This document shows positions 27,443 through 37,097 of a stretch of 64,000 bases of DNA, one piece after another. The translations under genes were made by a program, and so were the position numbers. Below the pieces are notes generated by a model that saw nothing but the letters and a program-made list of their open reading frames with translations, searched no databases and was not told where the DNA came from. Each line of letters opens with the position of its first letter. The first letter of the stretch is position 1. The stretch is taken from assembly GCA_027920525.1 (NCBI GenBank), contig CP115858.1, positions 1,798,001-1,862,000 of the forward strand. Direction: 5' to 3'. Origin of the DNA: Chryseobacterium daecheongense. GTDB taxonomy: Bacteria; Bacteroidota; Bacteroidia; Flavobacteriales; Weeksellaceae.

Positions 27443-30400
27443 TTAGTTTTTATAATGGTACTTGTACTCTTCTATTAACTTGCCATCAGCATCTACAACC
27501 TTTTCCAGTTTGTTTTGAGCATTATATTTATAGTATTCCCTCAGGCCCTCAGGCCCTGTTATACTAGTAACTCCAACCAAAGGATCATAAGTATAAGTTG
27601 TTATATATTGTTCTTTAAATGCAACATTTCTTCTTAAATCATCTAATAATGAGATCAAAGTGTTTTCTGAAGCAGTATCAATATCTGCATTTGAAGCATT
27701 CTGTAAAGTACTTATGTTAGTACCGGCGGCAACCTGATTATAAGTGGAACCTTTAATCTTAGCAATGGGTTGGGATTTATTATATCCCCAAATGATAGAA
27801 GTTGGAATACCTGATTCATCGGTATATTGCAACACTCTTCCTTCTCCATCGTACATATCATAAGTTACTCTAGTATTTACAAATGAATCCTCTCCATAAC
27901 CAGCCATCCCGGTTTTTATATTTTGTATAGAAATAGGAAGTAATAAATTACTAGTTGAGGAGTTCTTACCATAAATGGTTTCTACTCTAGAAATAGGCTG
28001 TTGAGCCTCGTTATATTTGGTTATAGACAAAGGAATACCAACCATATTTTTAGCTTGTAAATCCGTAAAAGGAGGATCAGATGTTCCAAAGTCTACAGCA
28101 TATTGAAATTTTGTTGTCTTAAACTTAGATAGATCATATGTAAAAGGATATTCTTCTATTTTGTCTATAAGACTGTAGCTGAGATCCAAGGGACTTTGAT
28201 AATAGAACTTCTTAAAATACTGCAAGTTTCTCCCATCTTTAAAAAATTCTGTAGTGAAAATTTCACTAATAAGATTATCTGAGTAATCAATTTCGTAGGG
28301 TGAGGCGTTTGTAATGCAAAATAAACATGGAGGTGGGATTATGTAATTTGTAGGTGGACTGTATGGAATTGATGCATTTGTGGCAAACAGATCATAAGAA
28401 ACACCTCTTCCTAAGAAGATATTTTGTTTTCTGTACCTATAATCTTCTCTTTTAAGTATTTTTTGTGTATTATCATAAAAATCTTTTCTCTTCAAAAGAC
28501 CTCGCTCTAAACTCTTATCATTTTTAATAAGTCCTAAAGCATTGTTATCTGGTAATATGCCTGGATAATAAAGGTCAGGTACATCATTATAGTCATAAAA
28601 ACTATATTGTGTAAATCCTGTATTTTTTTTTTCAAATACAGATGAATATACTACTTCTGCAGGTTCAAATATTGATTTTGAGTTAATACCCGTTATATTA
28701 CCAGTATAGGTATTATGAGGATAAGAAGGTGTAACACCGGAATTGTTTAAAATCCCTACAATTTCTAATGCCTTATTTGAGTTGTCATAATATACCGGTT
28801 CATATACCAAAGTCCCACTTGAAATATTATTATCCATGTCGTCAAAAGAAGTATTATATAAAAACTCTCTAGATTCTTCGGCAGAAATTATACTTCGAAT
28901 CCTTACACCACCACCTGGTAGATTTGTTGCTATAGGGGATCCGTTTTTTGGATTAATCCTCTTTGTGAAACTATTGGATTCCCACTGAAGAGTTGTTTTA
29001 CCACCAGTTGGCCAATAAACCTCCGTAAGAGTTCCATAATATAAATAAGGTATATTGACTTGAAGTTCCCAAAATTTATTATTTTCAAATGGTCTCCAAT
29101 ATGTTCCTGTTTCATTGTCACCATATTGGATTTTATATGGAATATTGTTATAATATCCCCACATGTCAGTTTTATTACTTAGCAGTGGAGGAAGTAAATT
29201 GGCATTATTATAATTGAAGATATATGTTTTTTCATTATTTTTTATACTATATAGAAAAATTCTTTGTGTAGCATTAGAGTATTTAAGTTCTACATTATTA
29301 ATAACTTTTCCTGATGAAGATGTAAGTTTTATACCATCTAATTTTCTTTTTCTAAAGCCGTAAACACCTTCATTGTTTTTTGGAAAAGGAATAGAATTTG
29401 AATAAATAGACCAATTATCTGAAATTATCTGAAGAATATTATTGTATGCCCAATGGTCCTCATATAATGAATTGCCAGAATATGCATTCCCAGAATTATC
29501 AGTATATTCAACATCACTTCTTAAAGAGGAAATAAAATCAATTTTACTTCCAGAAAATGTTCTAACAGACACTGGATAAGACGGTAGGTAAAGTATCCCC
29601 GATGCTGTATAGAAATTTTTAGAAAATGATCCGCTATAATTGGAATGAACTACAGGTGCTGGATTCGTGTAATTACCAACAAAAGGTTCTGAAGGAATTC
29701 TTATATATTTTCTGCTTTCATTAATTAAATAGTGATGTAAATTATTTCCATTTTCATTTTGGAATTCATATAATATCACATCATTAGGATCTGTAACCCT
29801 TACAATATTCCAAGAATTAGCATACACAGGTTCTGCAGAATCAGCTTTATAAAAATTACGTAAATTCATTTCTATATTTCTCACATTATTATCGCCAAAT
29901 GTATATTTAAAGCCTCTATCATCAACAATTGTAAATCGTCCAATGGTCTTTATTCTACATGTAGCAGGATAATTAAAATTCAAAAAATCCTTTAGCCCAT
30001 AAAACATATCTACATTTTTATCAAAAATAATTTTTAAATTACTTTTAGATGCGATTTTCCAAGTTCCATCTTGCCCCATAAAGAAGAATCCAGAGTGTCC
30101 AAAAAAATTAAAATTAAATATATCAGGTTCATAATCTGCTCTAAACCCTAATGCATTTGGAGTAGTTTTGGAAAGAAGTTCCTTTAAATTGTCTGTACTT
30201 TTCCAATTGTCCCCAGCAAGTTTATCACGTGTTAAAAAAAAACCTTTTTGTAGCCCCCTATAATCACCGTACCATGATGAAGGGGGAAAAGGATAGCATT
30301 CACCATCTAATGACCCTTCTAAACCCTCAGCATTTAAATAATCCAACTCGTCAAATTGTAGCCCTCTTACAATTCTGGTAATTTTTCCTAAATTTAGATT

Positions 30401-30685
30401 CCAGTCCTGTCCTGTCCATTGCGAGGGTGTGTTCACTTTTACTCCACCAGATTTGTAATTCAATACAATTTCTAAATTTAATCCTCTTTCACTAAGTGTA
30501 AACAAAGGAATATTAATATTTGGCTGACCACGGTATAAATCAACATCTACCATATCATTACCAAAATTTGGCATACCCTGTGTTGTATTATTATATTCAG
30601 AAATGTGAACCGGAGTTTGAGCTTTTAATATGGATATTGCAAATAAAAAGGATATAATTATTCCGGTTAAAAAAGGCTTTTTCAT
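27443..30685 (-). CDS. Large exported Rhs/YD-like shell protein
   Basis: The 1080-residue product has a signal peptide ending at ILKAQ. The N-terminus has MPNFGNDMVDVDLYRGQPNI, LNLEIVLNYKSGGVKVNTPS and WTGQDWNLNLGKITRIVRG, like the SpvB/TcaC-type entry to Rhs shells. Beta-rich repeats then run to YD-like units at the end (YDMYDGEGRVLQYTDESG, YTYDPLVGVTSITGPEGLRE, YNAQNKLEKVVDADGKLIE). It has no Rhs core and no toxin tip. It lies 3 bases after the T9SS-sorted protein gene and 3 bases before the toxin-bearing shell, so it probably forms a complex with the latter or is the front half of a split shell. Confidence 0.8.
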   Translation of the reverse strand: MKKPFLTGIIISFLFAISILKAQTPVHISEYNNTTQGMPNFGNDMVDVDLYRGQPNINIPLFTLSERGLNLEIVLNYKSGGVKVNTPSQWTGQDWNLNLGKITRIVRGLQFDELDYLNAEGLEGSLDGECYPFPPSSWYGDYRGLQKGFFLTRDKLAGDNWKSTDNLKELLSKTTPNALGFRADYEPDIFNFNFFGHSGFFFMGQDGTWKIASKSNLKIIFDKNVDMFYGLKDFLNFNYPATCRIKTIGRFTIVDDRGFKYTFGDNNVRNIEMNLRNFYKADSAEPVYANSWNIVRVTDPNDVILYEFQNENGNNLHHYLINESRKYIRIPSEPFVGNYTNPAPVVHSNYSGSFSKNFYTASGILYLPSYPVSVRTFSGSKIDFISSLRSDVEYTDNSGNAYSGNSLYEDHWAYNNILQIISDNWSIYSNSIPFPKNNEGVYGFRKRKLDGIKLTSSSGKVINNVELKYSNATQRIFLYSIKNNEKTYIFNYNNANLLPPLLSNKTDMWGYYNNIPYKIQYGDNETGTYWRPFENNKFWELQVNIPYLYYGTLTEVYWPTGGKTTLQWESNSFTKRINPKNGSPIATNLPGGGVRIRSIISAEESREFLYNTSFDDMDNNISSGTLVYEPVYYDNSNKALEIVGILNNSGVTPSYPHNTYTGNITGINSKSIFEPAEVVYSSVFEKKNTGFTQYSFYDYNDVPDLYYPGILPDNNALGLIKNDKSLERGLLKRKDFYDNTQKILKREDYRYRKQNIFLGRGVSYDLFATNASIPYSPPTNYIIPPPCLFCITNASPYEIDYSDNLISEIFTTEFFKDGRNLQYFKKFYYQSPLDLSYSLIDKIEEYPFTYDLSKFKTTKFQYAVDFGTSDPPFTDLQAKNMVGIPLSITKYNEAQQPISRVETIYGKNSSTSNLLLPISIQNIKTGMAGYGEDSFVNTRVTYDMYDGEGRVLQYTDESGIPTSIIWGYNKSQPIAKIKGSTYNQVAAGTNISTLQNASNADIDTASENTLISLLDDLRRNVAFKEQYITTYTYDPLVGVTSITGPEGLREYYKYNAQNKLEKVVDADGKLIEEYKYHYKN

Positions 30686-30688
30686 AAT

Positions 30689-32308
30689 TTACTTCTTAAT
30701 AATTTTAGCACTAGTAGTTTTATTCATCTCTGTTTTTACATTAACCAAATAAACCCCTTGAATCAAATTTTGTGTATTAATTTTAGTTATCTTATTTCTG
30801 GTTTTTAAACTTTGAAGCTGTCTTCCGCCCATATCATATAAGGTAATAGCTGCATCTTTGAAATCAAAGCCAATTTCTACATAAGTATAATCGGATACCG
30901 GATTTGGATAAATTTTAATATCTTTCTTCTCAATCAACTGATCGATTTGTCTATCTCCGAATTTTATGATTTTCCAGTTTTCCTTTCCTAACTCTTCGGC
31001 ACTCGTTCCCGCTAAGACGATTGAACCATCTCTGTTTATTTTTAAATCAGATAATCTCTCTTCATTTTTCCTAGATTCTCCTTTTACATATTTTCTCCAC
31101 TGCTCCAGACCATCCGGATTTAAATAAACCATCCAAAAAGTTTCATCATTAGCTTCTATTTTTCCTTCGGCTTGAGTATAACCTCCAAGTAAAATTCCCT
31201 TAGCAGTTTTATCATCTGCAGAATGAATAACATTCATTCCCGTCAAAACATCCCTGTTTTTTAAATTGTAGGACTTTTGCCATTGTTCGTCTCCTCTTTC
31301 ATTTAAAGAGATTAACCAAATATCTGTTCCTTCCTCAATATCAACAATTTTATTTCCTGACCTTTCAGATCTTGATTCCCCTCCAATAATATAGCCACTA
31401 GAGGTTAATGCCAAGGTTTTTATATGATCATCACCTTGGCCTCCAAAATTCTTTTCCCATTCAACTTTTCCGTCTTTACTTAGTTTTATGATCCAATAGT
31501 CCCCTTCACCAAAGTTCTCAGTTGTTTTAGAGTAACGAGACGCCGATTGCAAATTAGTTGAGCCTTGGCTTTCTGAGCCTGATGTTCGAAACTTTGAACT
31601 TCTTGAATAGATCCCTAATAAAGCCCCACCATCCTTCGTTGGAATCATTTTCTCAACTTCATCTAATCCATCTCCTCCTAACATAAGTTGTGAAATTTCT
31701 TTCCCATTTTTATCTAGTTTGATCATCAGAATATCCTTGGATCCAAAACCTGAAACTCTTTTTTCCTCGGAGGATTCTCTAAACGCAATATTTCCTGCTA
31801 TAAAATATCCTAAATCAGTAGTCTGAATGACAGCTTTTGCTTCTTCCTCGGAAGAAGAACCTAAAGTCTTTTGCCATAACTCATCTCCAAATTCATTGAG
31901 CCTAATTACCCATATATCGGATCCACCTTTAGAGTCTTCTTTTTTATCTAAACCCTTTTCTGAATTAGAAGTGCCTGAAAGAAGGAACCCTCCTTCCTGA
32001 GTGGCAACTGTAGCTGATAGAAAATCATGATCATTACCTGAAAAATATTTCTCCCAAACTTCTTCTCCTTGTTGATTAAGCTTTACCAAATGAAAATCGT
32101 AACCGTTATTTTGATTATTTCCTGTTGGTTGCATTTTAGGCACCCGGATAGAACTTCCCGTAATCAAATACTGCTGATCTATAGTCATCGTAACCTGACT
32201 TAAAACATCTTGTGTAGAGGATTTAATATCTTTTTGCCAAACTATCTCTTGAGCATAACCGTTTGATATCGTAAACATAGCAAGCACACTTATGTAAAAT
32301 TTTCTCAT
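30689..32308 (-). CDS. T9SS-sorted repeat protein, first gene of the Rhs operon
   Basis: From ATG 32308 the product is 539 residues; that start gives a clean signal peptide ending at GYAQE. The body is a beta-propeller-like array of ~55-residue repeats of the type GGxDxWIIKLxxxGxxxWxKxxGG, with long Ser/Glu/Lys-rich loops. The last ~75 residues form a type A T9SS sorting domain (KIYPNPVSDYTYVEI, LYDMGGRQLQSLK, GVYLVNVKT, KIIKK). It should therefore be exported through the type IX system and anchored at the cell surface. Its operon position suggests it carries or docks the Rhs proteins, which lack their own sorting domain. Confidence 0.85.
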   Translation of the reverse strand: MRKFYISVLAMFTISNGYAQEIVWQKDIKSSTQDVLSQVTMTIDQQYLITGSSIRVPKMQPTGNNQNNGYDFHLVKLNQQGEEVWEKYFSGNDHDFLSATVATQEGGFLLSGTSNSEKGLDKKEDSKGGSDIWVIRLNEFGDELWQKTLGSSSEEEAKAVIQTTDLGYFIAGNIAFRESSEEKRVSGFGSKDILMIKLDKNGKEISQLMLGGDGLDEVEKMIPTKDGGALLGIYSRSSKFRTSGSESQGSTNLQSASRYSKTTENFGEGDYWIIKLSKDGKVEWEKNFGGQGDDHIKTLALTSSGYIIGGESRSERSGNKIVDIEEGTDIWLISLNERGDEQWQKSYNLKNRDVLTGMNVIHSADDKTAKGILLGGYTQAEGKIEANDETFWMVYLNPDGLEQWRKYVKGESRKNEERLSDLKINRDGSIVLAGTSAEELGKENWKIIKFGDRQIDQLIEKKDIKIYPNPVSDYTYVEIGFDFKDAAITLYDMGGRQLQSLKTRNKITKINTQNLIQGVYLVNVKTEMNKTTSAKIIKK

Positions 32309-32407
32309 ACTAGGGAATTTAAATGTTTGTAAATTTAACATTTATTATGAAAAATTAATTTAATCTTAAGAAAACTTAATATAATATTTGCCGAAGTACA
32401 CCTATAA

Positions 32408-32442
32408 TAAAAAGGGCATTGAAAATCTTCAATGCCCTTTTA
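32408..32442 (-). terminator. Terminator after the 174-residue hypothetical gene
   Basis: AAAAGGGCATTGAA and TTCAATGCCCTTTT form a 14-pair stem with a four-base loop. It lies about 90 bases past the stop at 32533 and separates this gene from the Rhs operon. Confidence 0.9.
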
Positions 32443-32532
32443 TATAATACCGTTTTCTAGGAAATCACAAGATATATCCTAACATGTTTAAATTAGTAAA
32501 GTTTGGTCATAGTTAATTAGTTTCGTTGTTGA

Positions 32533-33057
32533 TCAGATCGTAAAAAAATCTTTTGGAATTACTTCTTTCATTTCCTTTGTCTTGAGCAGTCGGTTTTGTC
32601 CATAATGCTCTATGGAAATCACCTTCTTCAAATCACTTTTAGTAATTTTAGGTTCCAGAAGTAAGGAGTAAAATTTTGCAATGTCTACCCTTAAACTTTC
32701 AGTCTCTATGCTGTATTTTTCTTCACCCGACTTAAGACATTGATCAAATAATTTTAGCAGCTGATGAAAATGAATCAATTCTTCTTTTGAAAGAGTCGTT
32801 TTTTTGTTGAAAAGCTTAAATTTACCTTTATTGTTCCTGGTCTCTTCCTGGGCAGGAAAGTCGTTAAAATCCCCATCGGGAACATTCAACTTAATCTTCA
32901 GATAGCTAATCATTTGTTCAGGGGATATTCTTTCCTGATAGTAATCGTGGAGTTCTTTAAGGGAAGTCCACCTGCTTCTATCAAGTGATAAATCCACTTG
33001 TCGCAGAAAAGCATAGAAGAAAAGAATTTGTTTGTAATCTACTTCTAATTCATTCAT
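32533..33057 (-). CDS. Hypothetical protein
   Basis: The 174-residue soluble, mostly helical protein has no signal peptide or membrane segment. Visible stretches such as ILFFYAFLRQVDLSLDRSRW, ISPEQMISYLKIKL and LLEPKITKSDLKKVISIEHYG do not point to a family I know. It is a one-gene unit with its own promoter candidate and terminator. Its position beside the Rhs operon could be incidental. Confidence 0.65.
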   Translation of the reverse strand: MNELEVDYKQILFFYAFLRQVDLSLDRSRWTSLKELHDYYQERISPEQMISYLKIKLNVPDGDFNDFPAQEETRNNKGKFKLFNKKTTLSKEELIHFHQLLKLFDQCLKSGEEKYSIETESLRVDIAKFYSLLLEPKITKSDLKKVISIEHYGQNRLLKTKEMKEVIPKDFFTI

Positions 33058-33166
33058 AATATACAGTAATTTATAAGGGCTTTCCCCCTATTAGTAATAA
33101 TGTTGGGAAAGTAAAAAAATAGTTTTTCGTAAAAATATTTGTGTGTAAGGTGTGTATTGTATACTG

Positions 33167-33174
33167 CAAAAGTA
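33167..33174 (-). promoter_or_regulatory. -7 box candidate for the 174-residue hypothetical gene
   Basis: The minus strand reads TACTTTTG, an exact TAnnTTTG match, 110 bases upstream of the ATG. A TTG lies 11 bases upstream of it. The remainder of 33058-33280 holds no convincing gene. Confidence 0.5.
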
Positions 33175-33281
33175 CACGGTAATGACAATGCGAATTTATT
33201 TCATTATTAAATAATAAACATATATTTTTATGTAAAATTAATATTAAAATTACCTTAACTGTATTTTTTTCAACATAAAAT

Positions 33282-33310
33282 AAAAACACCAAAGTAAATT
33301 ACAATGGTGC
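33282..33310 (-). terminator. Terminator after the cytosolic amidohydrolase gene
   Basis: On the minus strand CACCA..GTAA pairs with TTAC..TGGTG and is followed by TTTTTATTTT. The hairpin lies about 35 bases past the stop. Confidence 0.65.
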
Positions 33311-33342
33311 CCGGTTACAAAAACAAGTATTAAAAAATTATA

Positions 33343-34593
33343 TTAAAACTCTTTCCAGAGTAAATGATCCTGGATCAGTAATCCCTCTATTTTAGGGACT
33401 CTTGCTACAGCTTCTGCAGAACAGCTCGCATTTAAAAAGACAGCATTTGCCTGGTCTCCTGCTTTTGGCCACTGCATTTCTCCTTTTTCATTTAGAGGAA
33501 AAACATTTCTCGTCGCAAATCCTAAAGTCCTTGAAAGTTCAAATTCTGTCTCATATCCATATAACTCAGCAATCAAATTAGCCTTCTGAAGCATATTTCC
33601 GGATCCGAAAGTGCTCCAGTGATCCTGGACATTATCATTTCCTACCAGAATATTCACTCCATATTTTTTGAGCGCTGGAACAGGCATAATTGTTCCTCTA
33701 AAAGGAATAGAAGAGGCTATTCCCACCTTAGCATTCGCAAGTCTTTCAGCGATTTCATTTGTTTCCTTCGAAGATAAATGCCCCAGGGTAAAAGCATGGC
33801 TGATGAAAGTTTTTTCCTTAAGAATCGGATTTTCAATAACCTTATCGATCAGATAACTGATGGTTTTCATCCCCGATTCACCTATTTCATGCAAATGAAT
33901 ATCAATTCCTTTCTCATAATCCAGCGCCAGCTGAACGGTGAAATCAATGACCTTTTCAATATTCCCATCAATTGAATAGGGGTCTAAACCACCTATAAAG
34001 CTTACACTTTTTAAGGCAGCCGCTTCTTTCATCAGGTGAGCCGAATCGGTATAATACAATCCATGTTGAGGGAAAGCCACCAGTTCAGCGCTGAAAAAAT
34101 CTTTTTTATGCTCTAATGCTTTTTCTAAGTTTTCCAGGGATTGTAATCCTGAAGTAGGATCGACATTAAAATGAGTCCTCGCAAAAGTGGTTCCGTAAGA
34201 CTGCAATAAAGAGATCAGCTCTCCTCCTCTTTCAACCGATGTCTTTAAAAGCTCAGGAATGATTTCCTGTTCATAAGCAATCATGTTTTTCACTGTTTTT
34301 CTTTTCGGCGATATTGCCTGCCATGGAAGTCCATATAAAGTTTTGTCCAGATGGATATGCATGTCACTAAATGCAGGGAGCATCAGTTTGCCATTTACAT
34401 CAATCCCACCGGAATGTGCATCATCAGGTAGGATATTTTTTATTGTTCCTTTTTCAATTTCAACACAAAACAAATCCGTTTTTGTTCTGATAACGTCTTT
34501 CTCATCGTAATCGAATCCGGTTTCCAGGCGGACGTTTTTCAACAGATAGTTTCCGGAGGCAATAACCTTATAGTCTGGCTGCATACTTCTCAT
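33343..34593 (-). CDS. Amidohydrolase-family protein (cytosine-deaminase-like), cytosolic copy
   Basis: This is a metal-dependent deaminase or hydrolase of the cytosine deaminase/N-isopropylammelide isopropylamidohydrolase branch; the substrate is unknown. The 416-residue product has metal ligands in DMHIHLDK, the third His in DIHLHEIGESG, a further His in FISHAFTLGHLS and the catalytic Asp in LVGNDNVQDHW. No signal peptide is present. It is about 40-50% identical by eye to the exported copy at 35572-36906, for instance in FPQHGLYYTDS, DPYSIDG and NASCSAEAVARV. It follows the AraC gene after 72 bases. Confidence 0.88.
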   Translation of the reverse strand: MRSMQPDYKVIASGNYLLKNVRLETGFDYDEKDVIRTKTDLFCVEIEKGTIKNILPDDAHSGGIDVNGKLMLPAFSDMHIHLDKTLYGLPWQAISPKRKTVKNMIAYEQEIIPELLKTSVERGGELISLLQSYGTTFARTHFNVDPTSGLQSLENLEKALEHKKDFFSAELVAFPQHGLYYTDSAHLMKEAAALKSVSFIGGLDPYSIDGNIEKVIDFTVQLALDYEKGIDIHLHEIGESGMKTISYLIDKVIENPILKEKTFISHAFTLGHLSSKETNEIAERLANAKVGIASSIPFRGTIMPVPALKKYGVNILVGNDNVQDHWSTFGSGNMLQKANLIAELYGYETEFELSRTLGFATRNVFPLNEKGEMQWPKAGDQANAVFLNASCSAEAVARVPKIEGLLIQDHLLWKEF

Positions 34594-34665
34594 TTTATGA
34601 TAACAAAGTTAAGCCCACCATTTCTAAAACAGGTGTACCAATTATATGATGCTTTGTACGGATTA

Positions 34666-35511
34666 TTACTCTCTAAATTGTGAAGGTGTCATTCCGGTTT
34701 GAGCCTTGAAAAATTTTGAAAAACTGGCGTGATCATAAAACCCAAGATCATATACAATATCTTTTACAGACATTGCAGACACTTTCAGCAGACGCTTGGC
34801 CTCAAGCAAAATGCGATCCTGGATCAACGAGGAAGCCGATCTGTTCAGGTTCTTTTTGCATATTATATTTAAATAGTTGGCAGAGATATTTAATTTTTCC
34901 GCATAAAAAGAAACTGAACGTTCTTCTTTAAAATATTGGTCAATAAATGACAAAAATTTAGAAATTACGGGATTGGAATTAAAAATTTCAAAATCATTAA
35001 AAGCTCCTTCTACTGATTTACTGATCAGCAAGCCAATCACTTCTCCTCTTTTTTGAATCAGTTCCCAAAATACAGGCTTATTATTTAAAGAATCTTTAAT
35101 AGCCTTAAATTCGTACAAGAGCTGCTGAAAGATTTCCTCAGAGACATCAATCACGGGATGATTCTGATAATAAGATGCTGAAAACCGTAATACCGGAAGA
35201 AAATTCTCAAACCACTCACGGCTGATCATCAGCTGATATCCTATTGTCTCTTTCTCTATTACCCATTGATGGACCTGTCCGGGAAAAACCAGGTGAATCT
35301 GACTATTTTCAACTTTGTACTCCACAAAATCAATCGTATGAAAACCTTTACCTATTTCAAAAAGGTTAATAATGAAAAAATCATGCTTATGAGGCTCATC
35401 GATTGATCTTTCACCATGCAACTCATTAAACAGCAGATGACAACCTTTTGACTGGTCCTCACTGAATTCATGAATACCTAAGACGGGAAAATAATCTGAC
35501 TGATGGCTCAT
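34666..35511 (-). CDS. AraC-family transcriptional regulator
   Basis: The 281-residue product has an N-terminal cupin-like sensor region (EPHKHDFFIINLFEIGKGFHTIDF) and a C-terminal double helix-turn-helix (about 185-281) with FYAEKLNISANYLNIICKKN and MSVKDIVYDLGFYDHASFSK, ending in TGMTPSQFRE. It is flanked by two paralogous amidohydrolase genes on the same strand, so it probably controls one or both in response to their substrate. The word C(A/T)GGTGTA occurs upstream of both targets. Confidence 0.92.
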   Translation of the reverse strand: MSHQSDYFPVLGIHEFSEDQSKGCHLLFNELHGERSIDEPHKHDFFIINLFEIGKGFHTIDFVEYKVENSQIHLVFPGQVHQWVIEKETIGYQLMISREWFENFLPVLRFSASYYQNHPVIDVSEEIFQQLLYEFKAIKDSLNNKPVFWELIQKRGEVIGLLISKSVEGAFNDFEIFNSNPVISKFLSFIDQYFKEERSVSFYAEKLNISANYLNIICKKNLNRSASSLIQDRILLEAKRLLKVSAMSVKDIVYDLGFYDHASFSKFFKAQTGMTPSQFRE

Positions 35512-35571
35512 TCCGCTTTTAATTTACTCTCTAAAATAAGTAAATTCTGCCAGAATAGATCATAACCTTTA

Positions 35572-36906
35572 TCAAAAAACAATCGTGCCCTGATGAACGA
35601 GAGATTCGATAAGGGAAATTCTTGAAACCGCCTCAGCAGAACAGCTCGCATTTACAAACACCATATTGGCATCATCCCCCTTTTTAGGCCATTGCTGATT
35701 TCCTTTATCATCCAGCGGAAGTACATTTCCTGTTGCCAGTTTTAAACTCCTTGATAGTAAAAATTCTGTTGAATATCCATACAATTGCGCCATCAGATTT
35801 GCTTTCTGCAATACGCTTCCTGAGCCGAAAGTATTCCAGTGATCAACAATACTGTCATTACCAGTCAGAACTGTTACACCATATTGATACAATAATGGAA
35901 TCGGCATAACAAGGCCTCCGAAAGGAATGGTAGAAACAATTCCTATTTTAGCGGCAGCCAGCTTTTCTGCAATTGCTTCCTGTTTTGGTTTTTCAAGCTT
36001 CCCCAAAACAAAGCAGTGGCTCAAATAGGTTCTTCCTTTGAGAGATGGGTTTTCATTCACTTTATTAATAAGATACTCTACTGTTTTTAAGCCGGATTCT
36101 CCGGACTCGTGCAAATGAATATCAATTCCTTTGTCGTGATCCAAGGCAAGCTGAACTGTAAAATCAATTGTTTTTTCAATAGCTCCGTCAATCGTATAAG
36201 GATCTACCCCTCCTATAAAATCAATATCCATAGCAGCTACTTCTTTAAGATAAGGCACCGAATCCGTATAAAAAACACCATGCTGAGGAAAAGCAACCAA
36301 CTCCGCTCCAAATGTTTTCTTTTTATTCTCCAATGCTCTTTGAAGGTTTTTCAGGGAATCCAGTTTGGATGTAGGCTCAATATTGACATGGCTTCGCGCA
36401 AAAGAAGTTCCTTTAGATTGTAAGAGCTCAATCATTTTTTCTGCTTTAAAAGCTGAATTCTTCAACATTTCCGGAAGTATCTTCTGCTCCAGGGCAATCA
36501 TTCCCTTTACTCCGCCTGTTCTTTTCCTTACAGCCTGCCAATGATCTCCATAATATGTTTTGTCTAAATGAATATGCATATCTTTAAATGCAGGCAGCAT
36601 TAAAAATCCCTTTGCATCAATCGCTTTAGCATTAGGCTGGTTTGGAGTAATGCTTTTTATTTTTCCATTTTCTATATCAACACAAAACAGATGGGTCTGC
36701 GTAGAAATCACCTCCCCTTCTTGATATTGAAAACCGGTTTCCAACCGAACATTTTTAAAGCTCAGTTTTCCATTACTTAAAGTTTCATTTTCAAAAAGCA
36801 GGCTTGCAGCATTCATTGTTCCGGATGTTAATGTTGTTAAACCTGCCATTGCCAAGGCAGAGCTTTTAATGAAGTCTTTACGGGTTATATTGCCTGAGGT
36901 GTTCAT
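35572..36906 (-). CDS. Amidohydrolase-family protein, exported paralogue
   Basis: From ATG 36906 the product is 444 residues; the longer TTG-initiated version would put 25 odd residues before the signal. It has the same metal motifs as its paralogue: DMHIHLDK, DIHLHESGESG, LSHCFVLGKL and LTGNDSIVDHW. The N-terminus (NITRKDFIKSSALAMAGL) resembles a twin-arginine signal with RK instead of RR, so Tat-type export of a folded metalloenzyme is plausible. With the cytosolic copy it may process the same compound on both sides of the membrane. Its stop is 60 bases before the AraC start. Confidence 0.85.
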   Translation of the reverse strand: MNTSGNITRKDFIKSSALAMAGLTTLTSGTMNAASLLFENETLSNGKLSFKNVRLETGFQYQEGEVISTQTHLFCVDIENGKIKSITPNQPNAKAIDAKGFLMLPAFKDMHIHLDKTYYGDHWQAVRKRTGGVKGMIALEQKILPEMLKNSAFKAEKMIELLQSKGTSFARSHVNIEPTSKLDSLKNLQRALENKKKTFGAELVAFPQHGVFYTDSVPYLKEVAAMDIDFIGGVDPYTIDGAIEKTIDFTVQLALDHDKGIDIHLHESGESGLKTVEYLINKVNENPSLKGRTYLSHCFVLGKLEKPKQEAIAEKLAAAKIGIVSTIPFGGLVMPIPLLYQYGVTVLTGNDSIVDHWNTFGSGSVLQKANLMAQLYGYSTEFLLSRSLKLATGNVLPLDDKGNQQWPKKGDDANMVFVNASCSAEAVSRISLIESLVHQGTIVF

Positions 36907-37017
36907 ATCCAATCTATTTATTACAAAAATAAATATAACAGAGATGAAGGACAGGTATAGTTTATAACAATGTCTGTACAATTTATTGTGAAACTCATTT
37001 TGCGGAAAATTTTATGT

Positions 37018-37035
37018 ATACCGGTATCTGGTGTA
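37018..37035 (-). promoter_or_regulatory. Palindrome plus C(A/T)GGTGTA word, operator candidate
   Basis: ATACCGGTAT is a perfect 10-base palindrome (37018-37027), followed directly by CTGGTGTA (37028-37035). It lies about 110-130 bases upstream of the exported amidohydrolase gene. A related CAGGTGTA occurs at 34630-34637 upstream of the paralogue. Confidence 0.3.
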
Positions 37036-37044
37036 TTTAAAAAC

Positions 37045-37080
37045 AAAAAGGACAAGATTGATAAATCCTGTCCTTTTTTA
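37045..37080 (-). terminator. Terminator after hemL
   Basis: AAAAAGGACA and TGTCCTTTTT form a ten-pair stem with partial inner pairing (GAT/ATC), 18 bases past the hemL stop. Confidence 0.85.
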
Positions 37081-37097
37081 TTTTTGTTTCTATTGAG

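Noticed and set aside
33071..33292. 73-residue hydrophobic frame in the gap before the 174-residue gene
   Set aside because: Composition is that of translated A/T-rich non-coding DNA, and the interval contains a -7 box and a terminator.
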